Shown here: positions 1 to 6,457 of the stretch, one piece after another
Layout of the letters: the number at the start of each line of letters is the position of its first letter
How positions within the stretch are numbered: the stretch's first letter is position 1
NCBI GenBank assembly: GCA_900554555.1
Contig: USIC01000048.1
Location: 1-6,595 of the forward strand
DNA from: an uncultured Solobacterium sp.
GTDB taxonomy: Bacteria > Bacillota_I > Bacilli_A > Erysipelotrichales > Erysipelotrichaceae
DNA length: 6,595 bases
Reading direction: 5' to 3'
Notes under the pieces: generated by a model
Databases searched by the model: none
Seen by the model: only the letters and a program-made list of their open reading frames with translations
Told to the model about the DNA's origin: nothing
Made by a program: the position numbers and the translations under genes

Positions 1-140
1 AATGCAAGTGGTGCCGATACCCAGGTATCATTCATATAAATCCCCGCCAAGTAAATCTTAATAAAAAACTGTAGTGTGATACCCATCAAAGTTAAAGCTG
101 TTAAATAAACACATAGAAATAATAACCTCTGTTTACTCAT
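1..140 (-). CDS. N-terminal fragment of an unidentified membrane protein
   Basis: This reading frame runs off the left edge of the window; 46 codons are visible from an ATG at 140. The start is supported by an AGGGGGAG-like ribosome binding site a few bases upstream and by the lack of stops. The peptide begins MSKQRLLFLCVYLTALTLMG. From about residue 5 to residue 32 it is a long hydrophobic stretch, interrupted by one lysine near residue 28 (FFIKIYLAG), and then turns polar around NDTW. This fits a first transmembrane helix, or an uncleaved signal anchor, of an integral membrane protein. The pattern of a glycine-containing helix followed by a short loop with W is loosely reminiscent of YczE/YitT-type membrane proteins, but the fragment is too short to assign. 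It is separated from ohyA by a terminator and probably has its own promoter. Confidence 0.7.
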   Translation of the reverse strand, partial: MSKQRLLFLCVYLTALTLMGITLQFFIKIYLAGIYMNDTWVSAPLA

Positions 141-237
141 AAAACTCCCCCTATAAATTTGAAATTAGACAAGTACTGGATGAATGACGCATGGAATGTA
201 ATTGTGGTTGATTCAAGTAAGTGTTATCTGTACCCAT

Positions 238-243
238 ATTATA
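238..243 (-). promoter_or_regulatory. Candidate -10 box for the left-end membrane protein gene
   Basis: On the minus strand this reads TATAAT, a perfect sigma-A -10 hexamer, about 97 bases before the start codon at 140. The position where a -35 box would lie is the T-tract and hairpin arm of the ohyA terminator, and no TTGACA-like hexamer is seen there. The upstream bases are GCG, so it is not an extended -10 either. It is plausible from its placement between a terminator and a new gene, but it is supported by one hexamer only. Confidence 0.35.
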
Positions 244-248
244 CGCTC

Positions 249-281
249 AAAAAAAAAGGAAAGTATATAACTTTCCTTTTT
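249..281 (-). terminator. Intrinsic terminator of ohyA
   Basis: A perfect 12-base inverted repeat pairs 253-264 with 270-281 around a 5-base loop (265-269). Read on the minus strand, the stem ends in an unbroken run of nine T (257-249). It begins 11 bases past the ohyA stop codon, as expected for a Rho-independent terminator. The stem is AT-rich, with only three G-C pairs. The A-run on the other arm means it could also act weakly in the plus direction, but no plus-strand gene points into it. Confidence 0.85.
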
Positions 282-292
282 AACTAAGCTTT

Positions 293-2089
293 CTATTTAA
301 TGAGTCCACTATTCTTTAACAGAATTTCAATATCCGTTCCCTTTGCGCGATTCAACACTTGATTGAGTACAAATTTTTCAATAAAGGATAATTCCTTTAC
401 TTCAGTAATTGGCTTCTTATCAATCGCGTAATAACATGCGCGCAATAATTCACGTACATCATACTTACTAGCCCAAACTTCAGGCACACCACGATCAATA
501 TCTAAGAGTGTATAGACAGACTCCATACCTGTACGCATGGAATATTCTGTTGTAAAGATCGTATCTCTTGGTGTCTCCGCAAATTGACCGATAAAGGCAA
601 AGTTTACTGCTCCATCTGGTACAACCTTTGGACGATCAGATTCTTTACGTGGTTGGAAGAACGCATTGATATATGGCATGAAACATGTCGTTGTATTACA
701 TGCGTCTTGGGCAAGTGTCGCAATCTTATCAGTTGGAACACCAATATGATACAACCATTCTTCACATACCTCGATACCTGTACAATCACGCATTGGCTTC
801 TTGATATAGTTACCTTCTTTATTCGTATTTAATGCATATAACCAAATTAATACGAGGCCTTTATCCTGTGACTTAAACTGTGGTTGACGATTGATAGTCC
901 AAGATAGATACCAGTTATCTGTACTATCCTTAACCGTAACGATACCACCTGTTGTAACCTTACCAGTGCGTGGGTCACGCTTGCAGATATTTGTGATATA
1001 GCGAATGATTTCTTCATTAGAAGTAGCGACTGTCGCACTCATCCAGTTTGTCGCATTTACATCTGTACAGAAAGCTTCTGGGTTACCATATTCGCCATGC
1101 ATTGCCTGCGCTGCGATTGCCTTCCACATATCCCAAGATTCTCCATAACCATTCTTTACATTTGATAAATCCGGAACATGTGTCTGGTCTCCATAACAGG
1201 AAGTGTCTGTACAACACCCATTGGTAATAAACACAAGGTCATCTTCAATAAGGTCAATGGACTGTTCAATTCCATCTTTCTTATATACGATTTGTCTAGC
1301 AATCTTCTTATTGCCACGTGTTTCAATCACAACATTCTTTACGTCCATTCCGTATTCAATATGAACCCCATGATTCTCCAAATACTTCACAAGTGGTAAA
1401 ATCATGCTTTCATATTGGTTATACTTTGTAAAACGCAAAGCGCTAAAGTCAGGTAATCCATCAATATGATGTACATAGCGACATAGATAACGTTTCATCT
1501 CTAATGCACTGGACCACTTTTGGAAAGCGAACATCGTTTGCCAGTACAACCAGAAATTTGTATCCCAGAAAGAAGCTGGTAATACATCAGAAATCTTCTT
1601 TCCTTCCAGGTCCTTTTCAGGTGTTAAGAATAATTTAGATAATGCCATTGCGGACTTCTTATCAAGTTTAAACTGCTTGTCCGTATGTGCATCCTCACCA
1701 CGATTTACAGTTGCTCTGCATAGTGAATAGTTTGGATCACGTTTATTTAACCAATAATACTCATCTAAGACCGATACATCCGGTGTCTCAATAGAAGGCA
1801 CATCACGGAAGGTATCCCACATTACTTCAAAGTGGTTATCCATTTCACGACCACCACGCATGAAGAAACCTTTCGTAACATCTTTACGTCCATCACAGCT
1901 ACCACCCGCAAGTGTAGCCTTTTCTAATAAGTGAATATGTTCTCCACTCATCTGTCCATCACGGACAAGATAAAACGCTGTTGTTAAACCAGCTAGGCCT
2001 GTACCAATGATATACGCTGATTTCTTATCAACATCCTTTGGCTTTAAAGGTCTAGCAAATGACTCATAAGTTCCTGCTGAATAATACAT
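293..2089 (-). CDS. ohyA: Oleate hydratase (10-linoleic acid hydratase / MCRA family), FAD-dependent
   Basis: The predicted product is 598 residues and belongs to the myosin-cross-reactive antigen family, which adds water across the cis-9 double bond of oleic and related unsaturated fatty acids to give 10-hydroxy fatty acids. The role is usually detoxification of free fatty acids, on the cytosolic face of the membrane. Visible signatures are the family N-terminus MYYSAGTYESFARP, the FAD dinucleotide fold GTGLAG at residues 29-34, and RGGREMDNHFE around residues 79-89. Glu82 and Tyr201 fall at the numbers I recall for the catalytic residues of Staphylococcus aureus OhyA. The C-terminal part carries FIGQFAETPRDTIFTTEYSMR, another conserved block. 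The frame is open to an ATG at 2203, but I choose 2089: the family begins at MYY, AGGAGG sits 7 bases upstream, and the extra 38 codons cover the operator region. It lies 129 bases below a TetR gene that probably controls it. Confidence 0.95.
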   Translation of the reverse strand: MYYSAGTYESFARPLKPKDVDKKSAYIIGTGLAGLTTAFYLVRDGQMSGEHIHLLEKATLAGGSCDGRKDVTKGFFMRGGREMDNHFEVMWDTFRDVPSIETPDVSVLDEYYWLNKRDPNYSLCRATVNRGEDAHTDKQFKLDKKSAMALSKLFLTPEKDLEGKKISDVLPASFWDTNFWLYWQTMFAFQKWSSALEMKRYLCRYVHHIDGLPDFSALRFTKYNQYESMILPLVKYLENHGVHIEYGMDVKNVVIETRGNKKIARQIVYKKDGIEQSIDLIEDDLVFITNGCCTDTSCYGDQTHVPDLSNVKNGYGESWDMWKAIAAQAMHGEYGNPEAFCTDVNATNWMSATVATSNEEIIRYITNICKRDPRTGKVTTGGIVTVKDSTDNWYLSWTINRQPQFKSQDKGLVLIWLYALNTNKEGNYIKKPMRDCTGIEVCEEWLYHIGVPTDKIATLAQDACNTTTCFMPYINAFFQPRKESDRPKVVPDGAVNFAFIGQFAETPRDTIFTTEYSMRTGMESVYTLLDIDRGVPEVWASKYDVRELLRACYYAIDKKPITEVKELSFIEKFVLNQVLNRAKGTDIEILLKNSGLIK

Positions 2090-2096
2090 ATGAAAT

Positions 2097-2102
2097 CCTC
2101 CT
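2097..2102 (-). promoter_or_regulatory. Ribosome binding site that fixes the ohyA start at 2089
   Basis: The minus strand reads AGGAGG, followed by 7 bases and then ATG at 2089. This is the ideal spacing. The upstream in-frame ATG codons (at 2203, and at residues 29, 30 and 32 of the longer frame) have no comparable site. Confidence 0.85.
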
Positions 2103-2161
2103 TCATCCATATGCATCATATCAGCTCTATATTCTTTTTCATTTAGCAGGGAGCTAAAAAA

Positions 2162-2223
2162 GATAAAAGTTTTATCACTTTTCTCATTGTGATAAAACTT
2201 CATACTTTGATAAAAATTTTAAT
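2162..2223. promoter_or_regulatory. Candidate TetR operator cluster (GATAAAA half-sites)
   Basis: On the plus strand there are three 15-base blocks that start with GATAAAA. Block 2162-2176 is GATAAAAGTTTTATC, a perfect 7+1+7 palindrome. Block 2209-2223 is GATAAAAATTTTAAT, matching the palindrome in 12 of 14 arm positions. Block 2191-2205 keeps a full left arm but only a degenerate right arm. They lie between the regulator and ohyA, just upstream of the ohyA ribosome binding site, and the last one overlaps the regulator's stop codon. TetR proteins typically bind palindromes of about this size next to their own gene or their targets. That this TetR binds here is inference. No convincing -35/-10 pair for ohyA was found, so the relation of the sites to the promoter is open. 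Confidence 0.6.
2167..2200. repeat. Perfect 12-base inverted repeat with 10-base spacer
   Basis: AAGTTTTATCAC (2167-2178) is the exact reverse complement of GTGATAAAACTT (2189-2200), with a 10-base spacer. The repeat shares its GATAAAA cores with the operator cluster. On the minus strand the downstream arm is followed by TTATCTTTTTT, so as RNA it could also form a weak terminator-like hairpin after the tetR gene. It may therefore act as operator, terminator or both. Confidence 0.7.
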
Positions 2224-2773
2224 ACTGAAATCTAGTTAGAGAAGCACGAATGGAACCCTTAATCAGTTTATTCAAGCGCTCCACAATTTCTTGTGGGTTC
2301 TCTTTCATATCCTCTTTGATCCAATCTAACATGATACCGATAAAGATATAAGAATATGCATGTACGATAAATGTCTTATCCTCTTCCCGTACGTTGAGTC
2401 CATCTGCTTCTTCGTTAACAACATTTAGAATCAAGTCTTCTACGAGTGGTCGCAAGTAGACTTCAACCTGTTCACGATGAACGCAGCGATAAACATTCAT
2501 GATAAATGGTTTATTCGCTTGTACAGCTTCTAATATCTGTAGGAAACCCTGTTGCCAAGTATCATAGGTCTTCTTCTCATCTAATGCACGCTTTGCGTCT
2601 GTTAGACATGCCCATTCAACCAAATCATAGATATCTTTGAAGTGATAGTAGAATGTCATACGATTCATACCACAATCTTCTGTTAAATCACTGATTGTGA
2701 TTTTCGATAATGGCTTTTTCAACAACAAATTCTTGAGTGATTGTTCTAAAGCACGTTTCGTTACTTGTGACAT
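2219..2773 (-). CDS. TetR/AcrR-family transcriptional regulator (DhaS-like)
   Basis: The 184-residue product has the length and layout of a TetR regulator. A helix-turn-helix spans about residues 24-45 (ITISDLTEDCGMNRMTFYYHF), with the family's TFYYHFKD ending at residue 47, followed by a helical C-terminal ligand domain. The motif wording is closest to the DhaS/YcnC subgroup with a TetR_C_8-type ligand domain, but the dihydroxyacetone genes that DhaS controls are absent. The ATG at 2773 has AAAGGAGGT directly upstream. It sits 26 bases after the decarboxylase gene, so it is probably co-transcribed with the adenylation-decarboxylase pair. It is followed by a palindromic cluster leading into ohyA. 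I infer that it represses or activates ohyA, perhaps in response to a fatty acid, and may also control its own operon. The ligand is unknown. Confidence 0.88.
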   Translation of the reverse strand: MSQVTKRALEQSLKNLLLKKPLSKITISDLTEDCGMNRMTFYYHFKDIYDLVEWACLTDAKRALDEKKTYDTWQQGFLQILEAVQANKPFIMNVYRCVHREQVEVYLRPLVEDLILNVVNEEADGLNVREEDKTFIVHAYSYIFIGIMLDWIKEDMKENPQEIVERLNKLIKGSIRASLTRFQY

Positions 2774-2799
2774 ACTACCTCCTTTACAATCAATGAAAA

Positions 2800-3978
2800 T
2801 TAGTAATTTTGAATCGTATTGATTGGATAAGATTCTTGCATTTCTCTTGCGACAATGTATTCATTCTCCGCTTTACGCAATAGAATCAGTGGCATCGTAC
2901 GACTTAAGAATAAGTGAATACCTTCAGTAACAGAATACGCACCACAGTTATTGAAAGCTAAATAATCACCCTCATGCAAGCCTTGTAGCGTTACATCTCT
3001 GACTAGTACATCTGCAGTTGTACAAAGACTACCACATAGACACCAATTCTTTTCTGTACGGTCATCACATGCATGCAAGTGCTGAATATGTGGCACTTTC
3101 ATACCCATCATCTGCCCATAATAGTTAAGATGATTCATACCACCATCTACAATACAGTAATTTACACCTTCATTAGACTTACAATCCATTGCACGTGTGA
3201 TATATGTTCCACAGAATGCGGAATAGAATCTACCCATTTCAATTGTTAAATCCACAACCTCAGATAACTCTTTCAACTTCTCATGAACATTCTCAAGAGG
3301 TTTTAATGTATCGCTGAAATCATCGCCTTCAAATAATGGAACGGATAGACCTGGACCATATTCAATCTGTTCAACTTTACGGTTAAATGTTGTTTGAATC
3401 TCTTTGATTAATTCCAACAACATATCCAACTCTTTGATTTGTTTATCATTCTTCTTACGTTGTGTACCCGCAAAGTAGTGAATCCCCTTTACAATCACGT
3501 TTGGATATTTCTCTTCATTTGCATAGATTGAGAATAAATCATCCTTGGACATACCAAACTGACTACCTGCATTCAAACGTGGTAGAATTTCCACCTTTTT
3601 TTGGTATTTTCCGGCAACACGATTGACAATATCCATGTGTAATAGAGATTCTGCTGTATAGTGAATCACACCATATTCCATCGCATCTGTAACATCCACT
3701 TCTGTCTTATTAACACCAGAATATAAAATCTTGGTTGGTTCTACACGAAGTGCTTTACAGATAGATAACTCTCCTGGACTACACACTTCTAACTTATCAG
3801 TAATTTCTGCCATCATCGGAATCAAGAATGGATTTGCCTTGATGGAATAACATAGATGATATGCACCACCTACAATCTCTCTCATCTTTTTAACACGTTC
3901 TTTCACCGCTTCTAAATCAAAGATAAAACATGGTGTTTGGTAGTGTTCTGTGATATACCTTAGTTCTTTCTCTTGCAT
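2800..3978 (-). CDS. Fold-III PLP-dependent decarboxylase (Orn/DAP/Arg decarboxylase 2 family), possibly acting on a carrier-bound amino acid
   Basis: The 392-residue product has the alanine-racemase-like barrel plus C-terminal sheet of this family. The PLP lysine is Lys47 in YSIKANPF. HYFAGTQ at 167-173 stands for the usual HxHIGSQ, EYGPGLS at 206-212 is the glycine-rich phosphate region, and EMGR at 247-250 replaces the usual EPGR. The catalytic cysteine is Cys319 in CGSLCTTADVL, and CGAYSVTEG at 345-353 holds the cofactor-contacting tyrosine. The TT after the cysteine differs from the ES of diaminopimelate decarboxylases. To my recollection it is nearer to enzymes such as BtrK, which decarboxylates glutamyl-carrier protein, and to exosortase-associated decarboxylases. 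The start codon overlaps the stop of the adenylation gene (TAATG), with AAGGAA 8 bases upstream, so the two are translationally coupled and probably act in one pathway. The substrate cannot be told from sequence. Confidence 0.85.
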   Translation of the reverse strand: MQEKELRYITEHYQTPCFIFDLEAVKERVKKMREIVGGAYHLCYSIKANPFLIPMMAEITDKLEVCSPGELSICKALRVEPTKILYSGVNKTEVDVTDAMEYGVIHYTAESLLHMDIVNRVAGKYQKKVEILPRLNAGSQFGMSKDDLFSIYANEEKYPNVIVKGIHYFAGTQRKKNDKQIKELDMLLELIKEIQTTFNRKVEQIEYGPGLSVPLFEGDDFSDTLKPLENVHEKLKELSEVVDLTIEMGRFYSAFCGTYITRAMDCKSNEGVNYCIVDGGMNHLNYYGQMMGMKVPHIQHLHACDDRTEKNWCLCGSLCTTADVLVRDVTLQGLHEGDYLAFNNCGAYSVTEGIHLFLSRTMPLILLRKAENEYIVAREMQESYPINTIQNY

Positions 3979-5501
3979 TATTCGATTCCTTCCATCTTCT
4001 TTAATACGGCACGATCAATCTTACCGTTCTTTGTCATTGGCATTTCATCCAAGTGTACTAACTTGTTCGGTACCATGTAGCTTGGCATAACGACCTTTAG
4101 TTCGTTATGTAATTCTTTTTGATCACGTTCACCTAACCAGAATAAGTAGATTCGTTTCTTATTGTGATCATAGATTGCACAGGCACGTACAACACCACTA
4201 CGTCCTTGCACTAGACTTTCAATTTCACCTAGTTCAATGCGATGTCCTAAGTGCTTAATTTGGAAGTCTTTACGTCCAATATAAACAAGTTCTCCTTGCT
4301 CGTTGTATTTCGCAAGGTCACCTGTACGATACATTCGTTCATAGTACACAGTGTTCAATGGATTCTGCACAAATACAGCTGCTGTCTTTTCAGCGTCGTG
4401 ATAATACCCTAACGCAAGACAAGCACCTGCCACACAGATTTCTCCACTTTCATTTGGTGTATCAACCAATTTATTATCATCAGAGAGTAGGAATACCTTC
4501 TCATTATCAAACGCTGAACCAATTGGAATGATTTCATCTGCACTATACTCACGGTTCTCTAAACGATAGTATGTGCAGTTACATGTAATCTCTGTAGGTC
4601 CATATAAGTTGATAAACTCTGCTTTTGGACAATTCTTCATCCAGATATTCAAGTGCTTAATTGGCATAACTTCTCCACTGAACATCACCAGACGAATTGT
4701 CTCAGGATTACGATAACCAAATCCATTCATAATGGACACAAAACACATCGCACTAACAGCCCATGTTAGTACAGTTACCTGATGGTCACATAAAAAATCC
4801 ATCAAATGAGTTGGATTACTGAAGAACTCACGTGGAATCAGTTCTACTCTAGCACCCACATAGATACTACTGTAGATATCTTTAACTGATACATCAAAAT
4901 CAAACGGTGCTTGGTTGGCAATACGATCATCAGCACAAATTCCAGATACCTTTACAAACTCTGGAATGAAATCAATGACGGAGCCATGTCCAACAACGAC
5001 TCCTTTTGGCACACCAGTGGAACCACTCGTAAAGTTTACATAGAGAGGATCTGTACTAGCAGCCTGTTTACGAATCCCTGCAAGCATGTTTTCATCAATG
5101 ATACCTTCATGGATGATATCTTCAACCTTTAAAATATTAGCTGTAGAGCCTAGTTTTTCACGCGCTTCTTCATAGAAACGTTCGTTACTCAAGATTACTT
5201 TTGGGCTTAATACTTCAATAATCTTTTCCACACGACCAATTGGTTGTCTTGTGTCAATCAGAGAATAGAATCCACCTGCATATACCGCACCATACATTGC
5301 GGCTAGCGTTGTATTACTCTTTTCCATATACATCGCAACCGCCTGACGAGGTTGGATATATTTCGCAAGTTTAGTTCCGAGAATCTTGGCATCTTTTACT
5401 AACTCTTCATATGTCATTTCTGCGGTTTCATCTGCGACCGCAATCTTACTTGGATGTTTTTGGCAAGAGGCTTCTAGCCACTCAAGAATATTCTTTGTCA
5501 T
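3978..5501 (-). CDS. Stand-alone amino-acid adenylation enzyme (DltA/NRPS A-domain-like)
   Basis: The 507-residue product is an AMP-forming ligase that should activate an amino acid as the adenylate and load it on a phosphopantetheine carrier. All core motifs are present in order: A3 TSGSTGVPKG (158-167), A4 FDVSVKDIY (202-210), A5 NLYGPTE (298-304), A6 GEICVAGACLALGYY (353-367), A7 YRTGD (391-395), A8 GRKDFQIKHLGHRIELGEIE (409-428) and A10 NGKIDR (492-497) with catalytic Lys494. Asp203 is placed to bind the substrate's alpha-amino group. Length and A4 context resemble DltA (about 504 residues). However, the position I align to the D-Ala-selecting cysteine of DltA is Ser275 (MFSGEVMP), and no dltB, C or D gene is nearby. 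The protein ends right after A10, so any carrier protein must be separate. AGGAG lies 8 bases before the ATG. It is the first gene of the three-gene unit. Confidence 0.88.
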   Translation of the reverse strand: MTKNILEWLEASCQKHPSKIAVADETAEMTYEELVKDAKILGTKLAKYIQPRQAVAMYMEKSNTTLAAMYGAVYAGGFYSLIDTRQPIGRVEKIIEVLSPKVILSNERFYEEAREKLGSTANILKVEDIIHEGIIDENMLAGIRKQAASTDPLYVNFTSGSTGVPKGVVVGHGSVIDFIPEFVKVSGICADDRIANQAPFDFDVSVKDIYSSIYVGARVELIPREFFSNPTHLMDFLCDHQVTVLTWAVSAMCFVSIMNGFGYRNPETIRLVMFSGEVMPIKHLNIWMKNCPKAEFINLYGPTEITCNCTYYRLENREYSADEIIPIGSAFDNEKVFLLSDDNKLVDTPNESGEICVAGACLALGYYHDAEKTAAVFVQNPLNTVYYERMYRTGDLAKYNEQGELVYIGRKDFQIKHLGHRIELGEIESLVQGRSGVVRACAIYDHNKKRIYLFWLGERDQKELHNELKVVMPSYMVPNKLVHLDEMPMTKNGKIDRAVLKKMEGIE

Positions 5502-5528
5502 AGTTTTTACTCCTAACGTATCTATTTT

Positions 5529-5556
5529 ACTATGTTCATTGATTTTTGAATGTAAA
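5529..5556 (-). promoter_or_regulatory. Weak candidate promoter for the adenylation-decarboxylase-tetR unit
   Basis: On the minus strand TTTACA (5556-5551, 5 of 6 matches to -35) is followed after 16 bases by CATAGT (5534-5529, 4 of 6 matches to -10), about 27 bases before the start codon at 5501. An alternative -10, TAAAAT (5529-5524, 5 of 6), has no well-spaced -35. A promoter must lie in this roughly 78-base gap if the prmC terminator works, but the exact boxes are uncertain. Confidence 0.3.
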
Positions 5557-5579
5557 ATTTATCTGAAAACACAAAATAC

Positions 5580-5604
5580 AAAAATGGAGTACCCCTCCAT
5601 TTTT
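5580..5604 (-). terminator. Intrinsic terminator of prfA-prmC
   Basis: A perfect 10-base inverted repeat pairs 5580-5589 with 5595-5604 around a 5-base loop, with a GGAG/CTCC core. On the minus strand the stem ends in five T, and another T-rich stretch (TATTTTG) follows. The prmC stop codon (5605-5603) overlaps the base of the stem, so terminator and gene end are fused. Confidence 0.75.
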
Positions 5605-6457
5605 AACAATTAAAATATACAAATAACATGCGGTCTTTACCGTTCATGTCTTTGAGTATTTCATAGCGAGCATCCGGTAACATCTCTTCTACCAGCTTAC
5701 TCATACGTTCACGCTGGTCCCAGCCCATCTCAAAAGCCATAAATGCTTTCTCGTTGAGAACTTTCTTACAATCCTTAAAGATCATGCGATAGAACTTTAG
5801 TCCATCCTCACCACCAAATAAGGCAACATGAGGCTCAAAGTCCACAACAGAAGTTTCCATCTGTTCGTCCTGTGGGATGTATGGAGGATTGGAAATTAAT
5901 ACATCCAAATGACGATTTGCGTCAATTAATGGTTGTAACATATCCCCTGCGGTAAAGTCGATATCCACTTCATTATTTTTCGCATTCTGACGCGCAGTGA
6001 CTAACGCTTCTTCACTGATATCCGTAGCGTGCATCTTTACACGACTCTCTTCTTTTGCGACTGTAATCGCAATGGCACCTGAACCTGTCCCAACATCTGC
6101 ACATTCTACAGTTTCTTGCGTTGGGAAGATTTCATCGATGCGAGATAATATCAATGCACAGAGTTCTTCTGTTTCACAACGTGGAATTAATACATCTTCG
6201 TTAACAATCATCTTATACCCATAAAACCATGAATAGCCTAATACATGCGCCATTGGTTCTTGTTTTAAGATTCTCTCCATGCCCGCACGGAATTCCTTCG
6301 CGAGTTCCTCTGGCATTTCATCATCGATATGCATAAACAAATCATAGCGTTCACGTTGCGAAATTTCTAAAAGATATGCCATGACAGTTTCCGCAGGAAT
6401 ATCATTCTTTAGACACTCTTTTTCGTATTGCTTGATTGTTTTTGCAAATGTACTCAC
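5603..6457 (-). CDS. prmC: Peptide chain release factor N5-glutamine methyltransferase
   Basis: The 284-residue product is PrmC/HemK, which uses S-adenosylmethionine to methylate the glutamine of the GGQ motif in release factors RF1 and RF2, raising termination efficiency in the cytosol. An N-terminal helical domain (about 1-80, ending [15 protein letters not shown]) binds the release factor. The methyltransferase domain shows IPRCETEEL (91-99), the SAM loop [10 protein letters not shown] (121-130) and the diagnostic NPPY (190-193), which holds the target glutamine. The start is GTG at 6457, chosen because AGGAG lies 8 bases upstream and because it overlaps the prfA stop in a GTGA junction. 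This is the usual partner order, with the enzyme directly after its substrate gene. The small IPRP to IPRC variation is unlikely to matter. Confidence 0.95.
   Translation of the reverse strand: MSTFAKTIKQYEKECLKNDIPAETVMAYLLEISQRERYDLFMHIDDEMPEELAKEFRAGMERILKQEPMAHVLGYSWFYGYKMIVNEDVLIPRCETEELCALILSRIDEIFPTQETVECADVGTGSGAIAITVAKEESRVKMHATDISEEALVTARQNAKNNEVDIDFTAGDMLQPLIDANRHLDVLISNPPYIPQDEQMETSVVDFEPHVALFGGEDGLKFYRMIFKDCKKVLNEKAFMAFEMGWDQRERMSKLVEEMLPDARYEILKDMNGKDRMLFVYFNC

Noticed and set aside
141..248. Riboswitch or small RNA in the leader of the left-end gene
   Set aside because: I found no strong hairpins or known aptamer-like conserved blocks in this roughly 100-base leader; only a candidate -10 box.
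584..1399. Open frames on the plus strand and in other minus frames within ohyA (584-832, 604-789, 847-1038, 1178-1399)
   Set aside because: They lie wholly inside the well-supported oleate hydratase gene, lack good ribosome binding sites and show no recognisable protein features.
1969..1975. A further GATAAAA match inside the ohyA coding region
   Set aside because: It is a single half-site with no palindromic partner, in coding sequence; expected by chance in AT-rich DNA.
2800..3978. Calling the decarboxylase lysA (diaminopimelate decarboxylase)
   Set aside because: The cysteine block is CTTAD rather than CESxD, other pocket motifs differ, and the operon context is an adenylation enzyme, not lysine synthesis.
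3978..5501. Calling the adenylation enzyme dltA of a D-alanylation operon
   Set aside because: No dltB, dltC or dltD is adjacent, and the aligned selectivity cysteine appears to be serine.
4911..5613. Short plus-strand open frames at 4911-5132 and 5386-5613
   Set aside because: The first is inside the adenylation gene. The second crosses the leader and the prmC terminator; neither resembles a protein, and the composition fits antisense shadow.
5997..6224. Plus-strand open frame opposite prmC
   Set aside because: It is antisense to conserved SAM-binding motifs and has no independent support.
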